A DNA stretch of 22,366 nucleotides from Rodentolepis nana (lineage: Eukaryota; Platyhelminthes; Cestoda; Cyclophyllidea; Hymenolepididae). Where the stretch lies: positions 1 to 22,366 of the forward strand of contig UZAE01012304.1 of the NCBI GenBank assembly GCA_900617975.1, read 5' to 3'. This document shows positions 9,497 to 20,868 of the stretch, one piece after another (the stretch's first letter is position 1; each line of letters opens with the position of its first letter). The position numbers were made by a program, and so were the translations under genes. A model generated the notes under the pieces. It did no database searches, had not been told where the DNA came from, and saw nothing but the letters and a program-made list of their open reading frames with translations.

Positions 9497-12162
9497 GTAG
9501 ACTATTAATTACAAATATGACGATAGAGCGTTTGCTGAATTGGCTCTGTAAGCTCCTATTTCACCCTTTCCGGTACTTATCAATTTGTGGGCTATTTCCT
9601 GTGTTCAGTTCAAAATGGTAGCTTTTTGCGAACTGCTCGGTGGTCTTTGTCCAGTATTTACCTTCCTCTAATACCTTGTTATGGTCATTTCTCTTAAATG
9701 TGCCCTAATTCCAAGGAATAGAGTCCAAGCAAAGAATGCTTGTGTAAAGAAGAAAAATTATAAGTCTAATTTGGAGAACAACGCAATAGTTAGATTTTGT
9801 GCAAGATGTTCCTGTCATAACTTAATTTTCGCATAAACATACGGTTGAGAGATAGAGGAGGAAAACAATGTGTGACAAGATGTCATGGCACCCGTTTAAT
9901 TAAACAGAGCACGCATCTGCCAATCATATCCAATAAACACGAAAATATAAACAAATAAAATTTTAGAAATTATAAAAAGTGTATGAGAATTGGGATTTCT
10001 TTCACGACAAACATATCATCAGGTAAAAAGAAAAAGTTGACGTTTATAATTGGCGTTATTGATATGCAAGGACATCCTAATTTAGTTTTGATTGATGTAT
10101 AGAGTATGGATTACTTTTAGGCATTCTCCCAACCCCACCCCACCCCACCTCCACCCCACCCCTAAGCTAATAAAATGGAGGTGAGGTGTGAGGAAACAGG
10201 TGTATCGATCACTACAACTCAAAAGATAATCAATTAAGTCTTGCGTTATATTTTCCGAATAATCTGCAATAAATATATTAAGGGGAAATGGCCACCCACT
10301 CTCCCTTCTATGGGAAAAAATGAAATATTATATATTTGACCTATTTAACTATTAAATGTCCACAAAATAGATTGGACATACTGTCCCAATTCCACCTTGT
10401 TCCCAAATAGCTACAATACTGCAGAGTGTCAGACAATTTACTACAGCCCCCCGACATAAGACAATACAATGGGTGTATGTCAGAAAGCATAAACGTAATT
10501 GGATTTATTGTTCACAAATGTTATTAATCAACATCCCTATTAGAGCTTTGGGTTTGGTATTATTCATCAACAGAATAGCTGCAAGGGCTAAAAGGGCGCT
10601 TGCCGGTGTCTCGAAAGTAAAAATAAAGAACAATGGAAATTCACGAAGTTCGAACCAAAATAAGCGTGCTTGTACATATTTGTGTAAATGTTATGAAAAC
10701 AAAGAAGTGAGGGAAGACACAAGCAATGGGATTGGGAGAATCAGGACAAACCCCCTTCGTAGAGGAAGGGGATATCGAATCTGCAATCATAATTTTAATG
10801 CTAAAAACAAAAGAAAAGCGCTTATTTCCGCATCAGTGATTGAATGGAGACACGTTATTAAAAAAACGTAGGTAAGCACAATTAGGCTACATCAGGGAAG
10901 AGAAGCAATCGAATGGGAACCAAGGTAGTATGAATCTGTCTTATTCCACACCTTATCGCCTCTTTCGAAGGCATCCACAAATGTTCAAACCGAATGACCA
11001 TCGAGATCCTCCTCTATGGTTAAGATTTCGTTTGCCATCTATTGCTGTTCGACCTGAAACAAAACAAAGATCTAACTTTGAGTTTTTAAAAATATTAGCT
11101 GTTTTTTTAAGTACGGGGAGCTTTGAAATCGGAAGGTTGCTTTAATAATTGCACCCATTAATCTGATGTGTAGCGCAATAAAACCCAAGGTGTGGTTCTT
11201 CTTGTGAGTCATTCTTGCAAACTGGGGGCTGAAAAAATTCCCAACTTCGAGAGTATGTTTAGCTCTGGAAAAAAATTTACCTACTGAATTAAAGAGATAG
11301 ATGACTTCGAAATTGTTGGGTAATTTAATTGTTAAAAGTGACTCATAATTAGCTGTTTTTCTCATTTGCTGTTTCCAATTTGGGATCGATATAACAGCCT
11401 TAACTCAAACAAATTCATTAAATAAAACTCCTTTCAGAGAAATTACTACTCCTTTAATGTAAATTATTTATGTTTTTTATTGTGCTCCAGTATGAAATAA
11501 TCACCATACTATTTATTCATTTAATATATTTACGAATTGCATAGTAATCGATTCAATTAATTCAAAATTTCCAATTTAATAAATTTCAAAAGGCAAGATT
11601 TTCAATATAAAAGTAAACCAGATTAAACGAATTTTAAAATATATATATATACAAAGAGATTTTCCATTGCAAATTTTTAAAGGCTTTAAACTTGTAATCT
11701 GAAGAGATAATTGATTTAAACTCATAGCAATAGCATTTAAATTAATTACGGTAATAGTAAGATTAACTAATTTATGATAAAATGAATTTTTCGGATTCTC
11801 TTGAAGAAACACAGCATAGTTTTGTTTGTTTTTTTAAATTCTCTAATTGGCTCGGAAATTATTTTGCGCATTTTCTGAAAAGCAAAATGACAATAAGATT
11901 TAGTAAATCCATAATTGATTCCCGTCGAATTTTTACCCATTGAAATAACTTCTCCGACACAAAGTAACCATTGGCACAATATATGAAATGAGCCATCTAA
12001 TGGCGAATTAAAGGTTAGCATAGATAATGGAAAGAGTTTTGACCTTAACTTCAAATCAATAATTTTGAATTTGTCTAAGTCTATGTAGTAGAATGCAAAA
12101 AAATCTCTTAAAAGTCGCCTTATTACTTACAATGAAGGCAGAAAGAAAATTAATTAACTTGA
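9497..12162. other. Gene-free or intronic AT-rich region
   Basis: If the splice donor at 12170 is real, at least the right-hand part is intron of the acidic-protein gene. I found no continuing exon on the minus strand. A CCCCA-type tandem lies at 10131-10162 and a TA run at 11639-11651. A 132-codon plus frame (10473-10871) is Lys, Arg and Asn rich with no motif and is not claimed as a gene. Confidence 0.5.
10131..10162. repeat. CCCCA/CCACC tandem tract
   Basis: Imperfect repeats of four or five C and an A, interrupted by CCTCCA. The complementary strand is G-rich and could fold as a quadruplex. Confidence 0.9.
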
Positions 12163-12174
12163 CTACATACCAGC
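12163..12174 (-). other. Putative 5' splice site ending the long coding exon
   Basis: On the minus strand the exon reads GCTG|GTATGTAGTC, with the GT at 12170-12169. GTATGT is a strong metazoan donor hexamer. Read unspliced, the frame would end Gly-Met-stop, with both the Met and the stop lying inside the donor consensus. The protein is therefore probably spliced here after the first base of a codon (phase 1). The partner exon was not found. A good-looking acceptor, a pyrimidine tract ending in TTTTCAG next to 11882, would add only about ten codons before a stop. Confidence 0.6.
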
Positions 12175-14742
12175 ATGGGGAGATGTCTCATCCATTTTGG
12201 CTATATGCTGTGGTTCAATTAAGTCCCTCCTTTCATTGGAATAATCCGACTCACTACTAGAATTATCATCCTCCATTGCGACACTTCGATACTTCTTTGG
12301 AACAAAAGCATCATCATCCATAAAGGGGACATCGTATCGACCTCCTTCTCCATCATTTGAGGCACTAGTATCGTCTTCGCTTAGAGCCTTCTCTACTTTA
12401 GAAGGCGTAACAGAATCTGGAAAGAGATGGTCATCATTCACAGTGGGTTTAGGTTGAAGTTTGCGTCGTGTATGCCTTGGAGCTTCCAGAGTTGCTGACT
12501 TTGCTCGCATTCCATTTAACGAGGCATCCCAGAGGGGTGAACTGGTATGACGATTGTCTAGAGTTCCTCCCTTCGGAAAAGTGACCTTCTTTTTATTCCC
12601 AGGAAGATAGTAGACCTCGTGGCCAGGCAGGACTTTGCCAACAAACAGAGCATATCGAGTATCAAAGTCTAATTCGTCATCAGAAATATTAGGTTCTTTT
12701 CCGTTTAGTTCAAGGTTCTTATCCATGGAAAATGCATTCTGCTTGCCCTCTTCAATCAAAGGTGCTTCTTCGTTGAGTGACTCATCCTTTGATGTTATCT
12801 GTGGTTCATCAATGCGATTCGGTTCTGATTCGTCATTTTCCACGATTGAGGGCTCTACCACTTCTGCAATCTCACTTTTCTCATTTTCAGTTTCTGGGAC
12901 CAGTTTAATAATTTCCATAGATGAAGGTCCGGCAACTTCTAACTCTACAGCTTGTTCATTAATCACTTCTGGTTGAGCTTCAATCACCTCAAAGACTTGC
13001 TCTTGTTCGACTTCCTCTTCTAGAATTGGTTTTGATAATTCGATTGATTCAGATTCCAATACGATTTCTTGTTCAGGTACTTCAATAGGCACAGCTTCTA
13101 TGGTTTCTAGCTCAATTTCCGGCTTGGAAGTAGTGTTACCCGGAACAGAATTTTCAGCATCACCATCAGGCATTATAATCTCCACAGGTTCCGAAGAAAC
13201 CTCAATATTCTGAAGTTCTGTTCCGTGCTCAGTGGTTTTAGCTTCGTTCATACTCACTTTTTCTGCCTCATATTCTTCACACGAAGCAGGAAGGACGGGC
13301 TCACATGTTTCACAGGCCTGAGAGTAAACTTTAGATAGTGTCCGCTCTTCTTCCATGCTCACATTTGGTGTTTCTAGAGAACTTTCTAAATTTTCATTCG
13401 AAGTGTCCAGTGGTTTGACGCTCTCTTCAAGATTTAATAACCTCTCAGTTCCCACATGCACGTCATTCGACTCATTGAATTCTACCAGTGAATTTTCAAC
13501 CGGATTATCCTCCTCAGGTTCACCTCTGTTTTGTGAATCCGATTCTTCCACAGTAATTTCTGGAACTTCTTTTGTTTCTGCACTTTCCCCGTTTAGATCT
13601 GATGATTCTTCATTCGGATTAATCGATACGGTATCAAGGGATCCACTATCAGAGTACTTAAGTGATTCGTCAGATAGTAGAGGCGTGTCACCATGTTGTG
13701 GCTCCTGATCAACTTGCTCAGTCAAATTCTCCTCCACAGTTGACTCCACAGCCTGGGTATCAAATTCAGGGTTTCCATCTGCAGTAGGTCCTACGTCGGT
13801 GAATTTCTGTTGTTCCACATCTGACGGAACCGATTCAGGTTCTTTGTTATCTGCTGGTGTAAACTCCAATTCAGAAGACAATTGACTCGATGGTTCATTT
13901 GAATCATGCTCTGGAATCTCGGAATCGTGCTCCATCTGAGCCTTTTTGGCCTCAGATATGGCAGTTTCAACGAGATCCTCAGCTTCGGGACCTTCATTTT
14001 CATGAGCTTCAGCATTTCCCTCATTTTCGGTATTATTTTCTGTCTCTTGATGTTCGGAATGCTGTGATTCACTGCACATCATCTCCATTTCTGAAGAACT
14101 TTGTTTTACTTGCTTATCTGAATCTGAATGTTCCCCTTCATGGTCTGCATGATCTTCAGAACCCTCATGAAGGTCATTTACAGCTAATTCCTCGGGTTCA
14201 GCATCATCGTTTCCGTGATTTTCGATATAATTTTCTGAAGGCTCGAGCACGGTTTGATCAGGCTGCTTGTGGATATCTTCCGATTCGGAAGATTTATCTT
14301 CATCTACTGTTTCTCCCGTAATTTCGGAATCAGAAACGACAAACACATTTTCAGACGATTCGATATGCTCGTTGATTTCATCCATCTTTTCATGGGAAAG
14401 ACCTTCTTCTGATTCAGAATTCCTATCAGCAACAACATTCGCATCTACTTCAGGACTCACGCATTCGTCATGTGATTGATCCATTTCAGCAATATCCTTC
14501 ACAACCATGTCTTGTGAACTATTATGCGAGTTTGGGGTTTCGGAAAGTTCAGGGATACCTACAGAATCAGCAACTTTAGAATCGAAGATTCCGGAATTTT
14601 TACCTGATTCATCTCCCTGTTCAAGGGGGTTAAGTTCATCCTTTCCATCGAAATGATCGCCGTTAGCTAAATCAAATGGCATTTCCTCGTTCATGGGAGG
14701 CATCGTTTCGTAATCTTCTACAGGCTCATCAATGTCTCCCAT
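12171..14742 (-). CDS. Long first coding exon of an acidic, largely disordered protein; identity unknown
   Basis: A single open frame of 859 codons starts at the ATG at 14742 and is the only long frame in the window. I do not recognise the family. Residues 1-688 are dominated by E, D, S, P, N and Q, with no membrane segment or signal peptide, so this part is probably disordered. A small cysteine cluster lies at 477, 480 and 488 (C-x2-C-x7-C). Residues 689-722 have a different composition, with aromatic and hydrophobic residues (RYALFVGKVLPG, then EVYYLPG), followed by KKKVTF. KVTF at 719-722 fits the RVxF docking motif for protein phosphatase 1. Residues 755-780 are locally basic (RHTRRKLQPKP). 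The last part is again acidic and serine-rich. The ATG has C at -3 and G at +4, an acceptable but not ideal context. The frame meets a TAG at 12163, but a splice donor precedes it at 12170, so I end the exon at 12171 in phase 1. A cytoskeletal or phosphatase scaffold is possible but is inference only. Confidence 0.8.
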
Positions 14743-14905
14743 TTGCGATAAATATTAGTAAGAAAGGTAGAATCGAAAGAAGTAAGAGAAAAAAGTGGAG
14801 TCAAATGCAATGTGAGTTCCGGACAGGAGATGCAATCAATACTCAATTTTGCGCACAGTCGAATTATCGTGTCATGGGGAATTTGGCTGGTAGCCATTCT
14901 CACTG
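14743..14905 (-). promoter_or_regulatory. Probable 5' untranslated leader with an overlapping upstream ORF
   Basis: This is the stretch between the candidate start region and the ATG at 14742. Its last 50 bases are pyrimidine-rich (TTCTCTTACTTCTTTCG and similar) and contain TTACTAAT, so part of it could instead be an intron end. No convincing AG acceptor lies before the ATG. If transcripts start upstream of 14897, an ATG at 14897-14895 opens a 59-codon frame that runs past the main ATG in another frame and ends at 14718. That arrangement would be expected to lower translation of the main frame. Confidence 0.35.
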
Positions 14906-15015
14906 ACACTCGTGCACACTTAATTGCGCTAGCCAATCACAGCACTCCCTCGAGCTCACGATTATCACTGCTGACCAATCCGAGGGGTGGATTGGCAGTG
15001 GAATGATTGGTGAAT
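14860..15015 (-). promoter_or_regulatory. Probable TATA-less promoter with four CCAAT boxes
   Basis: This block is GC-richer than its surroundings and lies 120-270 bp upstream of the ATG of the acidic-protein exon. It carries CCAAT at 14933-14937 and 14975-14979 on the plus strand. It also carries ATTGG at 14991-14995 and 15006-15010, which is CCAAT on the minus strand. Four boxes within about 80 bp is typical of NF-Y-bound, TATA-less promoters. A near-initiator TCAGTG lies on the minus strand around 14904-14909, suggesting transcription starts near there. No plus-strand gene begins on the other side within sight, so I assign it to the minus-strand gene. Confidence 0.5.
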
Positions 15016-18000
15016 GGGTACGCATGTGTACGACACCACGGTTACGTTGACTATCACTTGGGTCTTGGAGAGAAAAGAAAAAGCAATTTTTCTTCTTCCA
15101 AGTTGTAAACATTTAAAGTTTAAAGCCCATTAAAAGGGGAAACTGAGATTATTCAACGATAAATGGTAGATTCAATGGAGAATGTGAAAAAGAGAGCTTA
15201 TATGAAAAAAATACTGAATTTGGGGAAGAAAACCATTTTTTATTAAAAAATCAGGATTATCACTTTTTTCGAATTTAATCATGTATTTAACTATGGTCTC
15301 AAGCAGCCCTTTTGATTTTCTCTTAACTCTTAATGAATAGAAGGGTTATCTCAATTTCAATCTTAGTCATGCTCCAACACGTAGTTCAGCTGACTTGACT
15401 TCATGGCCTGTTAAACACCAATCTTATCGTAAAACATCGACTTTCAAGCCATTGCGAGATGTCCTAGCATTAAAATTTCCCATTTTAATAATATCCGGTT
15501 ATTTTTGCCTCTTTCTTCTAGAGAAGACTGAAATTAATAGTCCATCTCAATATCGTAGGTTTATTTTATTTGTCAAAGAATTCATTATTCATTTGTGCAC
15601 GGCCAATAAATACTACGATCATTGGCTTGCGTAATAACTCTACTGAATTGAATGTAGAAAAATGAATTGTCTGTTCCAATATTTAAAATTTCGAAATTAA
15701 AACGCAGGCACATGAAGAAGATCACAATTTAAACGCATAACTTAGTGAAGTTATGGTAAAACTAAAAGCGGCTTGGGGAAACGCCCTCTCAGCACATGTG
15801 GAATACGAAAATGTTTTGAATACCATCCCTCCAAATACCACGTCAACTTAATAAAAGCGTGGTTAATAAACAACTTAGGTCATCAATTGAAGGGGAGTGG
15901 GGTTATTTACGTGTGATTGATGTTATTTACCTATAATTAATGACCCGACGAATATGTATGGAGTGATTTTTATTAATTTGAACTAAGGACTTCAAAAAGG
16001 TTCATCTAAAAGGTGCACAATAATTGTCCCCTTGAAGATACCTTTCCAAAACTGAGAATTTCTAGGATATTCCAAAATCCTTGAATCTAATCTCCAGATG
16101 CCTTTTAGTTCAAACTCAATCAGGGGACCCTAAATAATATATAAATCTTATTTTTGAAATGCTGAAATAATTTAATCCCTTTTTCAAAGGGGTGATGGAG
16201 TCCAATCAAAGCTAAAAAATAACAAGAATACCAGAATCGGGTTCGAGACATGGGTAAACTGGATTTTCAAACATTTTTCCCCATTCCAGATTAGTCCATC
16301 CAATGCTTTCCGGTAGTTAAAGCATTTCAATAATTTAAGGAATAATTGCTATTGTGAAAAAAGTGTATGGGTGAGTAAGCACACAAATCTCCTTTTTATC
16401 AGAAAGCCTGATCTCATTTTAAATCTCATTTGCTTCTTTTGAAGGCCATAGCGATAAGACTACAAATACCACCCAGTTGCGTTGTTATAGTATGTTATTT
16501 TGGAAAAAGCATATGCTACTCTAAATTAAATTTACGAGACAATCTAATTGGTTATGACTCCAATTGTTGATTTCACGAATGAAAAGATTATTGCCACCCC
16601 CTCCCACTCCATTTTAGTTCTAAAAATAGCAATTATGTAAAAAACCTGTTTGCGGCAAAGAAATGTGATGCGAGGAAAGTTTAATCGGAGAATATAATGG
16701 GTCAAGATAGAGCGAGCATCGAAAAATAATAAATACGCTGAGATTTTTGAAACGGAATAGAGTTAAACACCTTAAAGTTGGTTCGAGATATCAGCTTTCA
16801 TGCTCTGACTAATCTTTAACATGATCATGATAAGTAAGATTGAATAAGAGTATGACCACTAACAATGCACCTATCACTACAAACACTGGTCGGAATCTTC
16901 GTTATTAGGGCAGATAGCTTTATTTTATGTTTTCTTATAGCCATTTTAAATTATGACAACTCCTCATCATCAAGAGCAGATATCTGTGATTGCATTGCTT
17001 TTTTTGTTAAAAAATTCGTTGGTAATCTCGTCACCCTATTCTCACCTATAAAGAAAGTGCTAATAAATTGAAGTGGCATAGTGAAATACTGAAATAAATC
17101 GATCGATTATTAGGCTCTGATTGGTTTGGCCACAGTCATAACCAGGTATATGGAGTCAATCAGCTAAACTTGAAAACGCTTCTGAAATTCAAATAATAGT
17201 ATGCACTTTATTTAGAGGCCTTTTAACTTACACCTCCCTCTTGATCCTCTTCCTCAATTCATTCCTTTTTGAGGGCCCCCTAATTCGATTTATTTATCAT
17301 AATCGAAGTCATCGAAAGCTTTTGCTCATCGGCATTTGTAGTAACAATTACGAGCTCAAGAATCGAAAGCCATCTTCTCGTTTCTTAGGGTTCTGCACGT
17401 CCAATTACCCTATGCAATGATATATTTACTTAGTTAATTGCTCCGGGGATAACGATCACTATAAATAAGAAATTCCTCCACTGGCTTTAGCTGAGTAAAG
17501 CTTTTAACTCTATCAAACGAACTGAGGTATAGTTCGCCTTAATAGCAAAAGATTGGTGTGGAAAGATTATTTTAATCTTGATTAAAGTAAATATTGGGGG
17601 GGGGGGAGAGGCAGTAAATGCTGCCATTAATTTTCATTATTGTTTATTAATATTGATAAACGTCCCCCCCCCCTCGATGCATTAATGTCTCATTGTTTTA
17701 TTTGAAATAAAGAATAATGGCTTTCGATTTTCCTATTTTAAGAAAAAATAGACACCTCAATATGAAAATGTCAATGTATATATTGATTAATTTTATATTA
17801 ATTATATATATATATATGTGTGGCCTCCTTCCCTTACGAAACTTTGAATTTTAGATTAAACAATTTGAAAGAAAAAATTTGCATAATCGAAACTTTTTCA
17901 GGGCTGAAAATCCGGATTTGTTGGAGGATTAAGTGCCATTCTTATTAAATATGAGGATGGGATCGGTGCTGCCACGTAATTGCCGACACATTTAGGTGAC

Positions 18001-18599
18001 ATTTGACAAGAAATCAATAGCGCATAGAAACTTAATTATTTATTGTTCCCAAAGTTTTATTAACACGACTAATTCGATTAGGAAGAGAGACAGAGAAGTT
18101 AACGGAGTTTGAGAGGAAAGTGGAATGGGGTCCTTGTCATTCATTTAACTTATTAGAACACAGGTTAAGTTCATAATTTAGATAATGAACGGCTCATCTG
18201 CTCCTTATAATACTACAGCCACTTCTTTTATTCAATTGAATATGGGATAAACGATTGGCTGATTGATTGACAAATATTGGAGGGGAATGTTTCTTCGCCA
18301 GAGGTATTAAATATTCAAGTACGATCTTGGTTTGCTAATAATTAAAAGCTAAGCGCAAGGAGCATGAACTTGCGAGTGCCCTGAGCGTCTTCGTTGTATT
18401 CTCGCTCGAGCGCAACATAAGTATTCGATTAAGCGTTCAGGCAATAAATCAAGTCCATACAAACTGGACGAAGTTGACAAGTAATTTCTTATAGTTGCCT
18501 TGCTCATGATGAAAGCTCAGAGATCCGCTGGTATGGTCTACTTTACTATTATGACCGGTATGAATGACGTTCTATTTTAAAGAAACACATGAATGAAAG
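15016..18599. other. Gene-free AT-rich region
   Basis: No supported gene. Plus frames of 79 codons (15395-15634) and 68 codons (16865-17071) lack recognisable features. A roughly 50-codon open stretch without ATG (18350-18500, plus) is somewhat GC-richer but was not recognised. G11 and C10 runs lie close together at 17596-17606 and 17664-17673, with a TA run at 17803-17817. Confidence 0.6.
17596..17673. repeat. G11 and C10 runs in inverted arrangement
   Basis: Eleven G (17596-17606) and ten C (17664-17673) are separated by 57 AT-rich bases that themselves contain a small palindrome (GCAGTAAATGCTGC). The two runs could pair into a GC stem on either strand. Confidence 0.85.
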
Positions 18600-18617
18600 C
18601 AACTCTTCAAATATTAT
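18600..18617. repeat. Target-site duplication of retroposon copy 3 (left arm)
   Basis: CAACTCTTCAAATATTAT is repeated as CAATTCTTCAAATATGAT at 18940-18957, with two mismatches over 18 bases. This is the clearest of the four pairs. Confidence 0.82.
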
Positions 18618-18939
18618 TATAATTATTTCAAATAGCAGGCGTTTTGAATAGCTATCATTAGCCATTTAGCTGACTACGGGCTTCACAGAGGGAGGAACAT
18701 CAAAGTGAGAAATATTCGAGAGGGGGAACAAAAGAGTGATTCACAGATGTGGAAGAGACAGACAGACACAAAGGTAGAGAAAAGGTGAGATGAATACTGT
18801 GAAAGTTGTGGAATATAACATACAGTGGGGTGATGGTAGTTTGAAGTCAGAAGTCAACTGCCGGGTTATAGCCATGTTTTGCCTTATGAGTATAAGTTGT
18901 CCATGGTGCATCACATGGAGCTCAGTCTATCGCACACCC
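18618..18939 (-). mobile_element. Short retroposon, copy 3
   Basis: This copy is about 322 bp and closely colinear with copy 1: GGGCTTCACAGAGGGAG, the GACAGACAGACAC stretch, ACAGTGGGGTGATGGTAG and GTCAACTGCCGG follow in order. The single 5' module at the right is mutated (CATCACATGGAGCTCAGTC), so both the CCACGTGG palindrome and the GGTAAGT word are lost. Like the body of copy 1 it ends in CGCACACC(CC), which probably marks the true 5' end of the element. Flanks CAACTCTTCAAATATTAT (18600-18617) and CAATTCTTCAAATATGAT (18940-18957) match at 16 of 18 positions. Short frames overlapping it are not genes. Confidence 0.83.
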
Positions 18940-19747
18940 CAATTCTTCAAATATGATATCTTTAAAGGGTCAATGTTTTTTCCAACACCCATCCACGATA
19001 GAATATAGGGAAAAAATCTCCTTTTTATCGCGCAGAAACTCGGTACCACTATTGGCTTTAGTGGGAAGTTGCTGAGTATAAAATTGGTTGGATAACATTT
19101 CGTGTTTATTGACACTTTTTCTATTAACCACTTCTTTTAATACATTGGTCAACGTAAAACTGGAATTGTACATGCTCGTATAATTGAGTTTCGTGCACCC
19201 AAGTGTTTTCCCTATTTCCCCGAACAAAAAGAAGGAAATAAAATGACGGCGAGAGCATTGTTAATGTAACGAAGTGAATCTGTTCATATTAATTTCTTTT
19301 GATTTGGGTTGAATTACATTAATTAAATGGGCAATTCACATTCCATAATTCAAATTGAGTTGCACCCCCACTTGGTGCACGTTTTGATGTCCGGTGTCTG
19401 TTGAGCGTATTTTTTCACTTACCACTTCAATTATTTTTTTACTTGTTGAGATGAAAGAATGCTTTTGTACATTATACTAGCAACATTCACTCTTAAATGA
19501 ATTATAACTCAATATATTTAATTAAGGAAATAATGTGCAGTATTTACTCGTTTAGGGATGGTAAGATAATTCTCTTAAATTAATCTATTTGCGAAGGATT
19601 TCCCTTGTTTTATTTAAATTTGAATTTATAACAATGATTACCTTCATAGTATTTCGCCTTTTTATGAAAGAAAATGGCGTTACGTGACTAACTAAGGAGA
19701 AAATTAAATGGGCTATTCATTCCAACCGGTAGATCCAAATCTCATTT

Positions 19748-19813
19748 ATTTATTTATTTGCACATTAATTTAATGAGCAGACAGTTATGTGCATTTAAGT
19801 TAATAAATAAATT
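19748..19813. repeat. Bulged inverted repeat (hairpin)
   Basis: Inner arms are GCACAT (19760-19765) and ATGTGC (19787-19792). Outer arms are TTTATTTATTT on the left and AATAAATAAATT (19802-19813) on the right, offset by about eight unpaired bases. It could be a tiny fold-back element or chance pairing of a TTTA microsatellite. Confidence 0.45.
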
Positions 19814-20727
19814 GTAGAAATTTTTTGGAGGAAGTTAAGCTATGGATGATTGGGGGGAGGAGGGGGGAGAGGGGAGAGAGTTTATTTTATAATTTTATTT
19901 TTTATAGTGAAAGAAAGGTAAGGTTAATGCTCAAGTTGTCGTGACGAATTAAGTAAATTAAGAAGGAGGGAAGAAATAACTCCGGAAAGGTAAGTAAATT
20001 TTTATTTTGTTTCCCCATTACAAAGTTTGAAATTTATTTCTAATTCTTGAATAATTATTTTTGCTTTGGTAGATATAAAGATGTATTGGGCACCTACATT
20101 CGATCTTTTATCAACAGGTGTAGGTCAGATGTGCATCTTTTTTCAAATAACTATTGAGTCAGATTTAATTCGTTAAATGCCTCGAACCAAAATATGTGCA
20201 AATGTTACCAATTTCATCTCGATTGACATCTGGATACGCTAATATTGAAGTTAATCCTCTCAGATATTTTAAATAGGAACTAATTCATAGTTTTACTGGA
20301 GAAAAGTTTAATTTTTCCCATTTCATTCTTCCGTGTTACCCTCCACATTCCCCCTCCCCCCTCCCAGATCATTTAAATTACAACTGTGAACAGGGAGTTT
20401 TATCGAAGTGGAACAATGAAGTATTGGCAATCCAAAAGTATTCAATTTACATTGGATTTTAGCATTGCATCTTGGATTTTTACAGTAAACAGTGCTTCCA
20501 CTATTTTTAAGGGCATTAGTTTTGGACCATTCAGAGTGAATTCAGTATTCTAAAATTGATGACCTAACCTGCTATCTTTCATTGAATTTTGTTTCGTTAT
20601 TTCACCGTACTCTACTGATATATTATACATTAACACTTTATATTTCAGCAATTCAGTCACCAGCCATTTGTTACAGCCTACAACAAACATCAATCAATCT
20701 ACTTTTTCAATTACAAAAATGAGCCTC

Positions 20728-20868
20728 GCTGGTTAATTCATTTAAATTTTATTTAGATCAGTGTGAATTGTTTTAAACAAATTTGGTCACGATGCAGATC
20801 TTAAAACGACTTCTAATTTGGCAGAAACTGTTAACTCACCATGACAAGAGATTGATTTATTAACCAGC
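20728..20868. repeat. Inverted repeat with 10-bp arms, about 140 bp apart
   Basis: GCTGGTTAAT at 20728-20737 and its complement ATTAACCAGC at 20859-20868 bound a 141-bp AT-rich segment. A 13-base match (TCGCTGGTTAATT) also occurs near 7086-7098. It could be a small DNA-transposon remnant, but arms this short may be chance. Confidence 0.2.

Noticed and set aside
10473..10871. 132-codon plus-strand frame
   Set aside because: It is Lys/Arg/Asn rich, as AT-rich random sequence tends to be. It has no motif, no clear promoter or splice context, and its length is borderline for chance.
11767..12054. 95-codon minus-strand frame just downstream of the long exon, with a strong-looking acceptor inside it
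   Set aside because: Splicing from the donor at 12170 enters in a different phase and stops after about ten codons. The frame itself has no coding character.
12635..14321. Plus-strand frames of 70-143 codons opposite the long exon
   Set aside because: They are antisense shadows of the minus-strand frame. The Ser-rich composition is the complement of acidic codons.
15977..16115. Inverted repeat TTTGAACTAA and TTAGTTCAAA about 130 bp apart
   Set aside because: Ten AT-rich bases do not extend outward or inward, so chance is a sufficient explanation.
16239..16255. GGTTCGAG word resembling a tRNA B box (also near 16779)
   Set aside because: No matching A box, acceptor stem or cloverleaf was found around either site.
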